A DNA stretch of 64,000 nt from Pseudooceanicola atlanticus (GCF_000768315.1 NZ_AQQX01000001.1:496001-560000); one strand, 5' to 3'; counted from the first letter of the stretch, positions 46,228 to 54,713 are shown. Made by a program: numbers and translations. The notes: generated from the letters alone by a model not told the origin.

Positions 46228-46836
46228 CTAGAATTCCACGCCAATCTGGGCCTTGATGCCGGAGCGGAAGGGGTGCTTGACCAGCTCCATCTCGGTGACG
46301 AGGTCCGCGATCTCGATCAGCTCGTCCTTGGCGTTGCGACCGGTCAGGACGACATGGGTCATCTCGGGCTTTTCGGTGGTCAGGAATTCCACGACCTCGT
46401 TGATGTCGAGGTAGTCGTAGCGCAGGGCGATATTGACCTCGTCCAGAAGCACCATCTTGTTGGAGGGATCGCGGATCAGCTCTTTCGCCTTTTCCCAGGC
46501 GGCCTGGGCCATTTCGGTGTCGCGGGTGCGGTCCTGGGTTTCCCAGGTGAAGCCCTCGCCCATCGTGTGGAACGAGCAAATGTCTGAAAAGCGGGACATA
46601 ATCAGGTCGCGCTCCCCGGTGGACATGCCGCCCTTGATGAACTGGACCACGGCGCATTGCATGTCATGGGCGATACATCGGAAGATCATCCCGAAGGCGG
46701 CAGAGCTTTTGCCCTTGCCCTTGCCGGTATGCACGATGACCAGGCCTTTCTGGTCGGTCTTGGTGGCCATGATCCGGTCGCGAGCGGCCTTCTTCTTGGC
46801 CATCTTCTGGGCGTGGCGGTCGGGGTCTTGGGTCAT
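46228..46836 (-). CDS. cobO: Cob(I)yrinic acid a,c-diamide adenosyltransferase
   Basis: 202-aa CobA/CobO/BtuR-type enzyme that transfers the adenosyl group from ATP to Co(I). A Lys/Arg-rich leader precedes the P-loop HTGKGKGKSSAAFG (about 36-49). VLLDEVNIALRYDYL and VVLTGRNA complete the nucleotide site. Stands apart from the other cob genes (next ones start at 50 kb). A four-unit 11-bp repeat array lies 77 nt upstream and faces it. Confidence 0.93.
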   Translation of the reverse strand: MTQDPDRHAQKMAKKKAARDRIMATKTDQKGLVIVHTGKGKGKSSAAFGMIFRCIAHDMQCAVVQFIKGGMSTGERDLIMSRFSDICSFHTMGEGFTWETQDRTRDTEMAQAAWEKAKELIRDPSNKMVLLDEVNIALRYDYLDINEVVEFLTTEKPEMTHVVLTGRNAKDELIEIADLVTEMELVKHPFRSGIKAQIGVEF

Positions 46837-47249
46837 CTGGGATCTCCGTTCTGGGTGGCGACTCTGGGGGAGCGGACGGGGGATGACAAGCCCGGGTTAC
46901 CCCACCGAACGGCACGTCGGTATTACGTCGGTATCCGGTCGGTTTTGCGTCGGTGCGAAAACGGTGCCGGGGGCCGGGCCGATTGCCGCAACAAGTGGCA
47001 GCGCGCAGGGTGATTGCGGTGATCCCGACCCCGCGCCGCAACGTTCCGGCGGATTGGACTTGCGGGCAAGGGTCCCCGGCCGTATCCCCGACGGGCCGAG
47101 AAGATTTCGAGGCCGGTTGGTTACTCCGGCCCTCTGCCCCACAGAGATCCAGTCGCACCTGTCTGCGAACCCACGGCATCGACCCAAACCTGGTCGGTGC
47201 CGGGGATGGTGCGACCTCCCCGTCCGACCGCAATCCGGAGAAGACGGAA
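46837..47249. other. 413-nt intergenic region between cobO and DUF2798 gene
   Basis: No convincing gene in either strand; the open frames through it are composition artefacts. It contains the 11-bp repeat array (46914-46954). No cobalamin riboswitch elements are seen here. Confidence 0.6.
46914..46954 (-). repeat. 11-bp direct repeat array upstream of cobO (4 units)
   Basis: On the plus strand units start at 46914, 46925, 46936 and 46947 (ACGTCGGT, ACGTCGGT, CGGTCGGT, GCGTCGGT), exactly 11 bp apart; on the minus strand these read ACCGACNN facing cobO. Same core, unit number, period and gene-relative orientation as the array before rppH. The nearest unit is 77 nt from the cobO start. Confidence 0.82.
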
Positions 47250-47474
47250 ATGACCAAGACATCCATCATCCTCGCGCAGGTCCTCATCACATTCATGATG
47301 GCCACCCTCATGTCCGGGACCATGTCGCTGATCGTGCTGGGCCCGACGTCGCAATGGCTGGCGGCCTGGCCGCGTCAGGCGCTGATCGCCTGGCCGATCG
47401 CTTTCCTGTTCACGCAGGTGACGACCCCGCTGGCCTTTGCCATCGCGCGGCGCCTGGCGCCCGCGCGGTACTGA
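47250..47474 (+). CDS. DUF2798 family small membrane protein
   Basis: 74-aa protein with two helices (about 7-28 and 42-62). MTKTSIILAQVLITFMMATL and the middle motif LAAWPRQALIAWPIAF are typical of DUF2798. Function unknown. GGAG precedes ATG 47250. The frame continues open upstream to 46953 but lacks codon support. Confidence 0.75.
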   Translation: MTKTSIILAQVLITFMMATLMSGTMSLIVLGPTSQWLAAWPRQALIAWPIAFLFTQVTTPLAFAIARRLAPARY

Positions 47475-47484
47475 CCGGGGGGGC

Positions 47485-47525
47485 GCAAAAGAAAACGGCC
47501 GGGTCCAGGGTGGGGACCCGGCCGT
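47485..47525 (-). terminator. Rho-independent terminator for the 403-aa membrane protein gene
   Basis: Perfect 12-bp arms ACGGCCGGGTCC (47495-47506) and GGACCCGGCCGT (47514-47525). On the minus strand it is followed by TTTTCTTTTG. It is 89 nt after the stop of the minus-strand gene and also lies beyond the DUF2798 stop. Confidence 0.75.
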
Positions 47526-47614
47526 GATACCGGTCTACTCGTTACTCAGGCCGGAGATCGGGCCGGCTTGGGGCCAGCCCGACCAGGGACGGGACCGGCC
47601 TGTTCAACCCGACA

Positions 47615-48826
47615 TCATTCTGCCGGAACCGCAGGGGCCTGAGCGGCGCGGGCGAAGTGCTGACGGTTCAGCCGCAGGACCAGCGCGATCATGGCGGCCT
47701 GGGAGGCCAGGGCGACCGCGATCAGGGCCCAGTAGGCGGGGGAGAACTTGGTCAGCACATCGGCGGCGACCAGACCCTTGTGGATGAAGAAGAACATCAT
47801 CACCTGGAAGGCCACGCCGGGGCAGACCAGCGCATAGGATCCCGGAGAGGTCTTGGTGCCGAAGACGAAGTCCCGGAAATAGCCCTGGCGGATCATCACG
47901 GTCAGGCCAAGCAGCAGGAACAGCACCTGGACCGACACGAACCGGGCGAGGAAGACCATGGTCTCGCCATCCGTGGAATGGGCGCCGAAGGTGACGTGCA
48001 GGGCGTGATCCTGGCGCATCAGCAGGATGCCGAGGATGGTCATCAGCGGAACCACGATCATCAGCGTCGGCGCGGCCTCTTTCGCGGTGCCGTGGTGCAG
48101 CATCGAGGACATGGCCGTCATCAGTGCGATCACCGCATAGACCAGTGCGGCGGTGCCCAGGAAGGTCGACAGGACCATGGCGACACCCACGGTGGTGGTG
48201 GTGTGCGACATCGCGGCAGGGGCGGCGAGGCCGACACCGGCCATGGCAAGGGCGAAGGCGGGCAGAAGCTGACCGAAGCTGTTGTGCTGGCTCATGTCGA
48301 AGGCGCCGCCGGTCGACAGGATCCGGCCCAGGTAGCGGCCGATGTCACGCAGGGCCATGCCGGCGACCAAAACGAAGGCGACCATGGCGGCGGGGAAGAG
48401 GTATTCGACCACGCTCCACAGGTTGGGCACGAAGACCATGCCGACGATGAACATCGCGTTCACCGACATGGCAAGCGCCAGCGGGCGGGCCAGCAGCGTG
48501 GCCTCGGCATTGGTCTGGCGCAGGTTGGTATAGGCCTCGGTCCGGGACCATTTGGCAAAGGCCGACAGGTTCCAAATCAGCGCCTTGATGTTGAGGACCG
48601 CAAAGGTGGCGATGCCGGCCATGGCGATCACGATGGCGATCTGCTGGGGCAGGTTGCCCTTGGCCCAGGCGGCCATGATGTCTTCGAAGACGGGGACGGG
48701 CTGACCGGGATGCGGCACCCAGAAGAACAGGTACATGAAGAAGGTGACGGCCAGACCGCCAGCCCCGACAGAGGCAAGGAAGTAGAGCGGGTTGTAGCGA
48801 TCCGCCGGACGCGTTTGGAGTGACAT
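47615..48826 (-). CDS. Multi-pass membrane protein, possibly TsoY-like
   Basis: 403 aa with about ten hydrophobic helices and no large soluble domain. I do not recognise it firmly; it somewhat resembles TsoY-family membrane proteins and, loosely, TDT (SLAC1/TehA) transporters. Some TsoY-type proteins contain selenocysteine, but none is indicated here. The operator candidate just upstream resembles the SqrR box, which would place it under sulfide/persulfide control. Monocistronic, with its own terminator. Confidence 0.55.
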   Translation of the reverse strand: MSLQTRPADRYNPLYFLASVGAGGLAVTFFMYLFFWVPHPGQPVPVFEDIMAAWAKGNLPQQIAIVIAMAGIATFAVLNIKALIWNLSAFAKWSRTEAYTNLRQTNAEATLLARPLALAMSVNAMFIVGMVFVPNLWSVVEYLFPAAMVAFVLVAGMALRDIGRYLGRILSTGGAFDMSQHNSFGQLLPAFALAMAGVGLAAPAAMSHTTTTVGVAMVLSTFLGTAALVYAVIALMTAMSSMLHHGTAKEAAPTLMIVVPLMTILGILLMRQDHALHVTFGAHSTDGETMVFLARFVSVQVLFLLLGLTVMIRQGYFRDFVFGTKTSPGSYALVCPGVAFQVMMFFFIHKGLVAADVLTKFSPAYWALIAVALASQAAMIALVLRLNRQHFARAAQAPAVPAE

Positions 48827-48847
48827 GGCTGCGTATCCCTTTTCGCA

Positions 48848-48863
48848 TTCATATTATGGAATG
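48848..48863. promoter_or_regulatory. SqrR/BigR-like operator
   Basis: ATTC-N8-GAAT (48848-48851, 48860-48863), the consensus I recall for the persulfide-responsive repressor SqrR. It lies 22-37 nt upstream of the 403-aa gene inside a larger dyad: TTTTCGCAT (48841-48849) with ATGCGAAAA (48873-48881), and CATATTAT (48851-48858) with ATAATATG (48868-48875). Confidence 0.55.
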
Positions 48864-48933
48864 TATATAATATGCGAAAACTGGAATGTGAGTGGACAGG
48901 GTGTCGCAGGGTCCGATCCGGGCTGTGCCGTGG

Positions 48934-48949
48934 TTAACGGCATCTTAAC
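48934..48949 (+). promoter_or_regulatory. CtrA-type binding site
   Basis: TTAACGGCATCTTAAC is an exact match to the CtrA full site TTAA-N7-TTAAC. It is 69 nt upstream of the gene at 49019, a usual distance for CtrA-activated promoters. Confidence 0.65.
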
Positions 48950-49018
48950 CCGGCCATGGCCTGCTTGACCCGCATCCGGGCGACTGCCCGTCCGGGGCAA
49001 GGACCAGGAGGGGGACAG

Positions 49019-49438
49019 ATGAGAGATTGGACCATGGCGCTGGCCGCGCTGACGCTGACCGGGGGCTGTATCACGACCGAGATGATGGTGAAGCCCGGTG
49101 TCACCTATGACCGGTACGAGCGGGACGTGGTGGGCTGCGCCACGACCTCGACCCAGAAGGTGCCGACCAACACGCAGGTCGGCTGGGCGCCTTATGTGGG
49201 GCTGTATTCCGTCGATACCAATTCAACGCTGCGCCAGAAGCATCACGAGCTGTGTCTGCGCGACAAGGGCTATTCCAAGGTTGCGATCCCGGTCTGCGAG
49301 GGGCCGGACGGGCGCGCCGCCCTGGCCCAGGCCCGGGCCCGTCAGGATCGCGCCCGCCGCATGAGTATCAACGGGCAGAGCTGTTACGTCGTCTTGGGCG
49401 ATGGCAGCCGGTTCCTCTACACCCCTGCGGAGGGCTGA
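49019..49438 (+). CDS. Hypothetical exported/lipoprotein-like protein
   Basis: 139 aa, not recognised. Short hydrophobic start (about 4-17) ending LTGGC, a poor lipobox, so either a lipoprotein or a periplasmic protein. Contains several cysteines (VGCATTS, LCLRDKG, VCEGPDG, SCYVVLG). GGAGGGGG precedes ATG 49019. A CtrA-type site lies upstream. Only 4 nt separate it from the lipoprotein gene 49443, so they form an operon. Confidence 0.7.
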   Translation: MRDWTMALAALTLTGGCITTEMMVKPGVTYDRYERDVVGCATTSTQKVPTNTQVGWAPYVGLYSVDTNSTLRQKHHELCLRDKGYSKVAIPVCEGPDGRAALAQARARQDRARRMSINGQSCYVVLGDGSRFLYTPAEG

Positions 49439-49442
49439 GCCG

Positions 49443-49814
49443 ATGCGGAGGCTGTTCATCGTCGCCCTGCTGGCCGGCTGTGCCGCGCCGGTGGACGAGT
49501 TTCGCGGCGTGCCGGGGGCAAGGGCAAGCGTCGACGGGTCGGAGTTCATGATCTACCGCAAGGGGGATCAGGCGCAATCGGTGCGGACCAACGTGCAATA
49601 TGCCCCCCGGATCGGCCCGCTGGCCGGGCGCGCGGCGGTGGCGATGCAGCAGGTCACGGGCTGTCGGGTCAAGTATATGGCCGGAGATGCCGCGATCCTT
49701 GTCGGAGAGCTGTCCTGCCCTGCCACCACTGCCACGGGCCACCCCCCCTGCGAGGTCGATGCGGTGCTGAAGGGGCGGCGGGGTTATCGCCTGGACGTCA
49801 CGCGCCGCTGCTGA
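49443..49814 (+). CDS. Hypothetical lipoprotein
   Basis: 123 aa with signal and lipobox LLAGC (Cys near residue 13), predicting lipid attachment and, as +2 is Ala, outer-membrane sorting. Beyond that not recognised. Four Cys in the mature part, including SCPAT and PPCEV. Second gene of the pair with 49019. Its 3' end overlaps the convergent acetyltransferase gene by 17 nt. Confidence 0.7.
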   Translation: MRRLFIVALLAGCAAPVDEFRGVPGARASVDGSEFMIYRKGDQAQSVRTNVQYAPRIGPLAGRAAVAMQQVTGCRVKYMAGDAAILVGELSCPATTATGHPPCEVDAVLKGRRGYRLDVTRRC

Positions 49815-50310
49815 TGCCGCCCTGATCTGGGACCATGCGGTCGAAGGTGAGGCTGGTGGGGCGGTCATAGCCCTCATGCGCCGTCAATCCGGTCTGGACG
49901 AAGCCCATCCGGGTGAAGGTGGCGTGGTTCTCGACCAACTCCACCCGGGTCTGCAGCCTGAGACGCGGGAGGCCAAGCGTCCGGGCGCGGGTTTCGGCCA
50001 GTTCGATCAGCTGCCGGGCCAGCCCCTTGCCGCGCGCTTGCTCCGCCACGGCGAGCTTGCCGAAATAGAGGTGATCCGGTTGCGGTGTCAGGATCACGCA
50101 GGCCTGCGGGGTGGGGGATGCGTGCGGGGCAGCAGGGTCGGGGATCACCCAGAGCTCTTTCCGTGCGGCCTCTTCCGACAGGGTGTCGGGCGTCATGCGC
50201 GACAGGGAGGAAGGCGGGTCGATCCGCCCCTCCATATAGGCGAAGGCCGCGGTCAGCAGGGCATGGACCGGGCCCATGTCGTCCCCTGGGAAGAGGCGCA
50301 GCGGTGTCAT
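49798..50310 (-). CDS. GNAT family N-acetyltransferase
   Basis: 170-aa acetyltransferase. MTPLRLFPGDDMGPVHALL starts the fold and the acetyl-CoA loop is VAEQARGKGLARQLIELAE, followed by NHATFTRMGF, all GNAT marks. Substrate unknown. ATG 50310 is 34 nt after the cobN stop, so it may be a distal gene of the cobW-cobN transcript. The frame is open upstream into cobN. Confidence 0.8.
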   Translation of the reverse strand: MTPLRLFPGDDMGPVHALLTAAFAYMEGRIDPPSSLSRMTPDTLSEEAARKELWVIPDPAAPHASPTPQACVILTPQPDHLYFGKLAVAEQARGKGLARQLIELAETRARTLGLPRLRLQTRVELVENHATFTRMGFVQTGLTAHEGYDRPTSLTFDRMVPDQGGISSGA

Positions 50311-50344
50311 CCCGCGTGCCCGGGCCGTGGCCTGGCCCGGCGCG

Positions 50345-53300
50345 TCACAGCGCCCCCTCGATCCGCGCGCGGGCGGAGTTGCTGCGCGGCACCCACATGT
50401 TGCGGTCGATCGCCTCCTGCAGGCGTTCGGCGATCTCACGCAGCGCGGCGGGGTTGTGATCGGCGATGAACTGGCGCGTTTCCTCGTCCTCGAGGAAGGC
50501 CTGTTCGACAAGGTCGAAATGGTGGTTCTTCACCGCACCGGTCGTGGCCGCGAAGGCGAAAAGGTAATCCACCGTCGCGGCAATCTCGAAGGCGCCCTTG
50601 TAGCCGTGCCGTTTCACCCCGTCGATCCATTTCGGGTTCACCACGCGGGAGCGCAGCACGCGCGAGATCTCTTCGTCGAGGGTGCGGATGACCGGGCGTT
50701 CGGGGCGGGAATGGTCGTTGTGATAGACCGGCCGCGCCGCGCCCTGCAGGTGCTGGATCGCGGCAGAGGCGCCGCCCTCGAACTGGTAGTAATCGTCCGA
50801 ATCCAGCAGGTCGTGTTCGCGGTTGTCCTGATTCTGAACGATCGCCTCGGCCTGGCCCAGCCGCTGTTCCAGTCCGGCGCGGTCGGCTTCGCCCTCGGTC
50901 TTGGCGCCGTAGGCATAGGCGCCCCAGGTCAGGTAGGCCTCGGCCAGGTCCGCCGTGTCGTTCCACAGCTTTTCGTCGATCATCGCCTGCAGGCCCGCGC
51001 CATAGGCGCCGGGCTTGGAGCCGTAGATGCGGTGCGCGGCCTCGCCCGCGCGGGTGCGCGCGGCGGCGGGGTTCTGGTCCTCGGCCTCGTCCATCTGCTG
51101 TACCGCGCGGGCGGCGCTGTCGAAGAGCGCGATGAGCTGCGGGAAGGCGTCGCGGAAGAACCCCGAGATCCGCAACGTCACGTCGACCCGGGGTCGGCCG
51201 AGGACGGAGGCGGGCAGCACCTCGAACCCGGTGACGCGGCGATTGGCGGCGTCCCATTGCGGCTTCACCCCCATCAGGGCCAGCGCCTGGGCGATGTCGT
51301 CGCCGCCCGTGCGCATGTTGGCCGTGCCCCAGGCGGTGACCAGCAGGGTGCGGGGGTAATCGCCATGATCCTGAAGGTGACGTTCGATCAGCAGGTTGGC
51401 GGATTTCCAGCCGAGTTTCCACGCGGTCGGGGTGGGCACGGCGCGGCTGTCGACGGAGAAGAAGTTGCGCCCTGTGGGCAGCGTGTCCAGCCGTCCTCTT
51501 GTCGGCGCGCCGGATGGCGCCGGGGCGACGAAATGCCCTGAAAGGGCGGTGAGGAGGCCCGAGCCCTCCATCTCGCCACAGGCTGCGAGGGTCGGCGCGA
51601 TCCGGTCGCGGATCTCGTCGAGCACGGCGGCAGAGGCGGGGCCGATCCGGGATGTCGCCTCCGGCGTGTCATCCGCCAGGATGGCATCGACCAGCTCGAT
51701 CGCCAGCAATTCCAGCCGTTCCACCGTATCGCCCTGGCTGCGCCACCTGTCCGGGGACACCGTCTTGAGGGCCTCGGGCTGTGGCCCGGTCCAGGGCGCG
51801 GACATGTCGCAATCGAGCGGGTCGAAGTCCAGCCCCAGATCCGCGGCCAGCGCGCGCGGCAGGGAGGCGTCGCGCCCGCTGCCATCACCGCGCGGGATGC
51901 GGGTCAAGGCGATCAGCAGGTCGCGGTAGAGCCGCCCCTCGGGCGATTGGCCGAAGACGTGCAGCCCGTCGCGGATCTGCGCCTCTTTCAGATCGCAGAG
52001 CCATGCGTCGAGCTTGGCCAGGTCCGTTTCCTGGTCGCCGGTAAAGCCCGCATCCTTGTCCACGCCCGACACCGAGGTCAGCGACAGGATTTCCTTCCTC
52101 AGGTGGTCGATGCGGCGGGGATCGACGCCGGCGGCCTCGTAATATTCATCGACCAGAGCCTCGAGGTCGCGCAGCGGTCCGTAGCTTTCGGCGCGGGTCA
52201 GCGGCGGGGTCAGGTGATCGACGATCACCGCCTGCGCCCGGCGCTTGGCCTGGGTGCCTTCGCCCGGGTCGTTGACGATGAACGGGTAGATATGGGGCAT
52301 CGGCCCCATCACCGCCTCGGGCAGGCAGGTTTCCGACAGGGCGATGGCCTTGCCGGGCAGCCATTCCAGGTTGCCGTGCTTGCCCATATGGATCAGCGCC
52401 TGGGCGCCCCAGACCTCGCGGATCCAGATGTAGAAGGCCAGGTAATTGTGTGGCGGGGGCAGGTCGGGGGCGTGGTAGGTTTCCTCTGGGTCGATATTGT
52501 AGCCGCGCGCGGGCTGGACGCCGACCATGACATTGCCATGGGGGTGGAGGGAGAGTTTGAACCCCTTGGTGCCTTCGGTCGGGGCCTTCGCGGGGGGCGC
52601 GCTTTCGGATGCCTCCGGCGGGAGTATTTCTTGCAAGATGAAGCTGGGGGAGGCGAGGTCGTCGGCTGTCAGCGCGTGCAGGAACGGGTCGTCCTCGGGC
52701 GCGCCCCAGCGGTCGTTGATCTGCTGCTTCACGTCCCAGGGCAGGGCGTTGAAATGTTCGAGGTAGGTATCGAGCGGCAGGAACTGGCCGCCGGACCGTT
52801 CGGCGCGGTCGGTCAGGTAATTGGTCGGCCCGGCCAGGATGTCGGTCATCAGCGCATCGCTGTCGGCTGGGGTCCTGTCGACCGAATAGCCCGATTGCGC
52901 GAGCAGGTTCAGCGCGTGCACCGTGGCGGCGGGCGTGTCGAGGCCGACGCCATTGGCCAGCCGTCCGTCCTTGTTCGGGTAATTCGCCAGGATGATCGCC
53001 GCGCGGCGGTCGGCGGGGGCGGTGCGGCGCAGGGCGGTCCAGTTGGCGGCGAGGCGGGTGACGAAGTCGATCCGGTCGCCCCGGGTCTGCCAGCCGGCGA
53101 TCGGGCATTCCGTCGCCTCGTCGTAGAAGCTTTCGCCCTTGAACGCCACGGCGCGGGACAGGATGCGGCCATCGACCTCCGGCAGGGCCACGTTCATCGC
53201 GATGTCGCGGGCCGAGAGGCCGGTCAGGGTCTCCTCCCACACCTCTTCGGAGGTGGCGGCGAGCACGACCTGGAAGACCGGGCTGTTGTTGGCCGAGGAC

Positions 53301-54151
53301 GCGGTGAGCGGGTTGGCGGCGCTGTCGTCGCCATGCGGAGAGCCGACGGCGAAGGCGGTGAAGTTCAGGATGACCTCGGGCCCCGTTTCGGTGAAGAGGT
53401 GATCCAGCGTTGCCGCCGAGACCGGGTCCTTCAGCGAGGCCACGTAGACGGGCATCGGGTTCAGGCCGGCGCGCAGCAATTGCCGGGTCAGCCGGTTCAC
53501 CGGGCCGAGGTCGGCCGATTGCAGCAGGGCGCGGTAGAACACGATGGGCACGACCGGAGCGCCGGGGGTCCACATCCCGCGCAGCGTGTCGAGGTCCGGG
53601 TCCGTCGCGCCGGGCCAGTAGAGGCCCGATTTCAGCAGCGGTCGCGCCGGGGCCGGGCGGTCGGTGTCGTCGAGCATTGCCTTGGCATGGGCGAGGAAGG
53701 TCTGCGCATTGTCTGGTCCGCCCTCAACCAGCGCCTGCCAGAGCGCGGTGTAATCCTCCTCGGACACCGTGGAGAACCGGCGCAGGTCGGCATCGGGCTT
53801 GTCGTCGCCGGGCAGGGCGGCGAAGGGCACCCCGGCCTCGCGCAGGCGGGCGGCATATTGTTCGAACCCGTATTTCCAGTACGCCGCGCCCCCCAGGATA
53901 CGCGCCACGACCAGCCGCGATTTCGTTGCCGTGTTGTCGACGTGCAGGTCCACCGACATCGGGTGTTGCAGGTTCGACAGCTGCGCCAGCCGCAGGGCGG
54001 GCGGGTCGGTCATGGCCTGGCGGGCATGGGCCAGCGCGGCCAGTTCGGTGTCGGCGGCCGAGATCACCACCAGGTCGGCGGGCGACTGGTTCAGATCGAC
54101 CGGTTCCTGGCCGTCATCGACACGTCCGGGGGTGGCGGCGAGAAGGTGCAT
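50345..54151 (-). CDS. cobN: Cobaltochelatase large subunit CobN
   Basis: 1268-aa subunit that, with CobS and CobT, inserts cobalt into hydrogenobyrinic acid a,c-diamide (aerobic B12 pathway). Signatures: VVPIVFYRALLQSADLGPVN, IHMGKHGNLEWLPGKA, YPFIVNDPGEGTQAKRR and AYAYG. Start ATG 54151 with AAGGA. Residues about 503-514 (FILQEILPPEAS) are encoded by the antisense of a dispersed 33-bp repeat (copy C), inside a loop of about 30 residues (about 495-525) that normal CobN sequences seem to lack before GNVMVGVQPARGYN. cobS/cobT are not in the window. Confidence 0.93.
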   Translation of the reverse strand: MHLLAATPGRVDDGQEPVDLNQSPADLVVISAADTELAALAHARQAMTDPPALRLAQLSNLQHPMSVDLHVDNTATKSRLVVARILGGAAYWKYGFEQYAARLREAGVPFAALPGDDKPDADLRRFSTVSEEDYTALWQALVEGGPDNAQTFLAHAKAMLDDTDRPAPARPLLKSGLYWPGATDPDLDTLRGMWTPGAPVVPIVFYRALLQSADLGPVNRLTRQLLRAGLNPMPVYVASLKDPVSAATLDHLFTETGPEVILNFTAFAVGSPHGDDSAANPLTASSANNSPVFQVVLAATSEEVWEETLTGLSARDIAMNVALPEVDGRILSRAVAFKGESFYDEATECPIAGWQTRGDRIDFVTRLAANWTALRRTAPADRRAAIILANYPNKDGRLANGVGLDTPAATVHALNLLAQSGYSVDRTPADSDALMTDILAGPTNYLTDRAERSGGQFLPLDTYLEHFNALPWDVKQQINDRWGAPEDDPFLHALTADDLASPSFILQEILPPEASESAPPAKAPTEGTKGFKLSLHPHGNVMVGVQPARGYNIDPEETYHAPDLPPPHNYLAFYIWIREVWGAQALIHMGKHGNLEWLPGKAIALSETCLPEAVMGPMPHIYPFIVNDPGEGTQAKRRAQAVIVDHLTPPLTRAESYGPLRDLEALVDEYYEAAGVDPRRIDHLRKEILSLTSVSGVDKDAGFTGDQETDLAKLDAWLCDLKEAQIRDGLHVFGQSPEGRLYRDLLIALTRIPRGDGSGRDASLPRALAADLGLDFDPLDCDMSAPWTGPQPEALKTVSPDRWRSQGDTVERLELLAIELVDAILADDTPEATSRIGPASAAVLDEIRDRIAPTLAACGEMEGSGLLTALSGHFVAPAPSGAPTRGRLDTLPTGRNFFSVDSRAVPTPTAWKLGWKSANLLIERHLQDHGDYPRTLLVTAWGTANMRTGGDDIAQALALMGVKPQWDAANRRVTGFEVLPASVLGRPRVDVTLRISGFFRDAFPQLIALFDSAARAVQQMDEAEDQNPAAARTRAGEAAHRIYGSKPGAYGAGLQAMIDEKLWNDTADLAEAYLTWGAYAYGAKTEGEADRAGLEQRLGQAEAIVQNQDNREHDLLDSDDYYQFEGGASAAIQHLQGAARPVYHNDHSRPERPVIRTLDEEISRVLRSRVVNPKWIDGVKRHGYKGAFEIAATVDYLFAFAATTGAVKNHHFDLVEQAFLEDEETRQFIADHNPAALREIAERLQEAIDRNMWVPRSNSARARIEGAL
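52611..52643 (+). repeat. 33-bp dispersed repeat, copy C, inside cobN
   Basis: Forward copy GCCTCCGGCGGGAGTATTTC (first 20 bases) and so on, differing from copies A and B at three and two positions. Unlike A and B it is in the coding sequence of cobN, read in antisense orientation and in frame, so it extends the protein without a frameshift. Confidence 0.88.
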
Positions 54152-54215
54152 GGCGATCCTTGAGGTCTGGGCGGGACAGGGATGCCCCGCGGCCCGCATC
54201 GCGGCGGGCCGGTGG

Positions 54216-54692
54216 TCACGCGGCGGGCGAGCTGTCCTCTGCGGCCAGCGTCTTTTCCATGAAGACCGAGGTCCCGTTCGCCTCGTAGGCGCCGAAGGGG
54301 CCGCGACGGGTGAAGCCGTGGCGTTCGTAGAGGCGGCAGGCGGCGTCGAGCTTGTCCGCGGTTTCCAGCTTGAGCTCGGTCAGGCCCTCGGCGCGGGCCT
54401 GGTCCTCGATCTGGCGCAGCAGGGCGGCGCCGACACCGCGACCGCGGGCGGCCTCGGTCACGAAGAAGCTTTTGACCTCTCCGTAGCCGTCGCAGATCTT
54501 CAGCGCAGCAGTACCGAGCGTTTCCGCCCCGTCGCGCGCCACGAAGAACCGGACGTCGGGCTGGGCCAGCGCCGCGTGGCTGAGGAAATGGTTTTCCTCG
54601 GGGTTGAAGAGGCGCCGCATCAGGGCCTGGCTGGCATCCAGCAGGTCGGAGGCGGGCGGTTCGGTCGGGTTGCCGGGGGCGATGATCAGCAT
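54216..54692 (-). CDS. GNAT family N-acetyltransferase
   Basis: 158-aa acetyltransferase; VTEAARGRGVGAALLRQIED is the acetyl-CoA loop and AACRLYERHGFTRRGPFG the usual C-terminal region. Function unknown. It sits between cobW (21-nt gap) and cobN (64-nt gap) on the same strand, so it is probably in the same transcript. Confidence 0.85.
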   Translation of the reverse strand: MLIIAPGNPTEPPASDLLDASQALMRRLFNPEENHFLSHAALAQPDVRFFVARDGAETLGTAALKICDGYGEVKSFFVTEAARGRGVGAALLRQIEDQARAEGLTELKLETADKLDAACRLYERHGFTRRGPFGAYEANGTSVFMEKTLAAEDSSPAA

Positions 54693-54713
54693 GGGCGGCT
54701 CAGGGCTGGGGGT

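Noticed and set aside
46837-47249. Hidden gene or riboswitch in the gap upstream of cobO
   Set aside because: No frame has a ribosome site plus plausible protein, and the B12-box and GCCAGGAGACC elements found at 57.6 kb are absent here.
49019-49438. Firm lipoprotein call for the 139-aa protein
   Set aside because: LTGGC has Thr at the -3 position, a poor lipobox, so only exported/lipoprotein-like is stated.
51947-54163. Long plus-strand open frame antisense to cobN
   Set aside because: Shadow frame of cobN; composition-driven.
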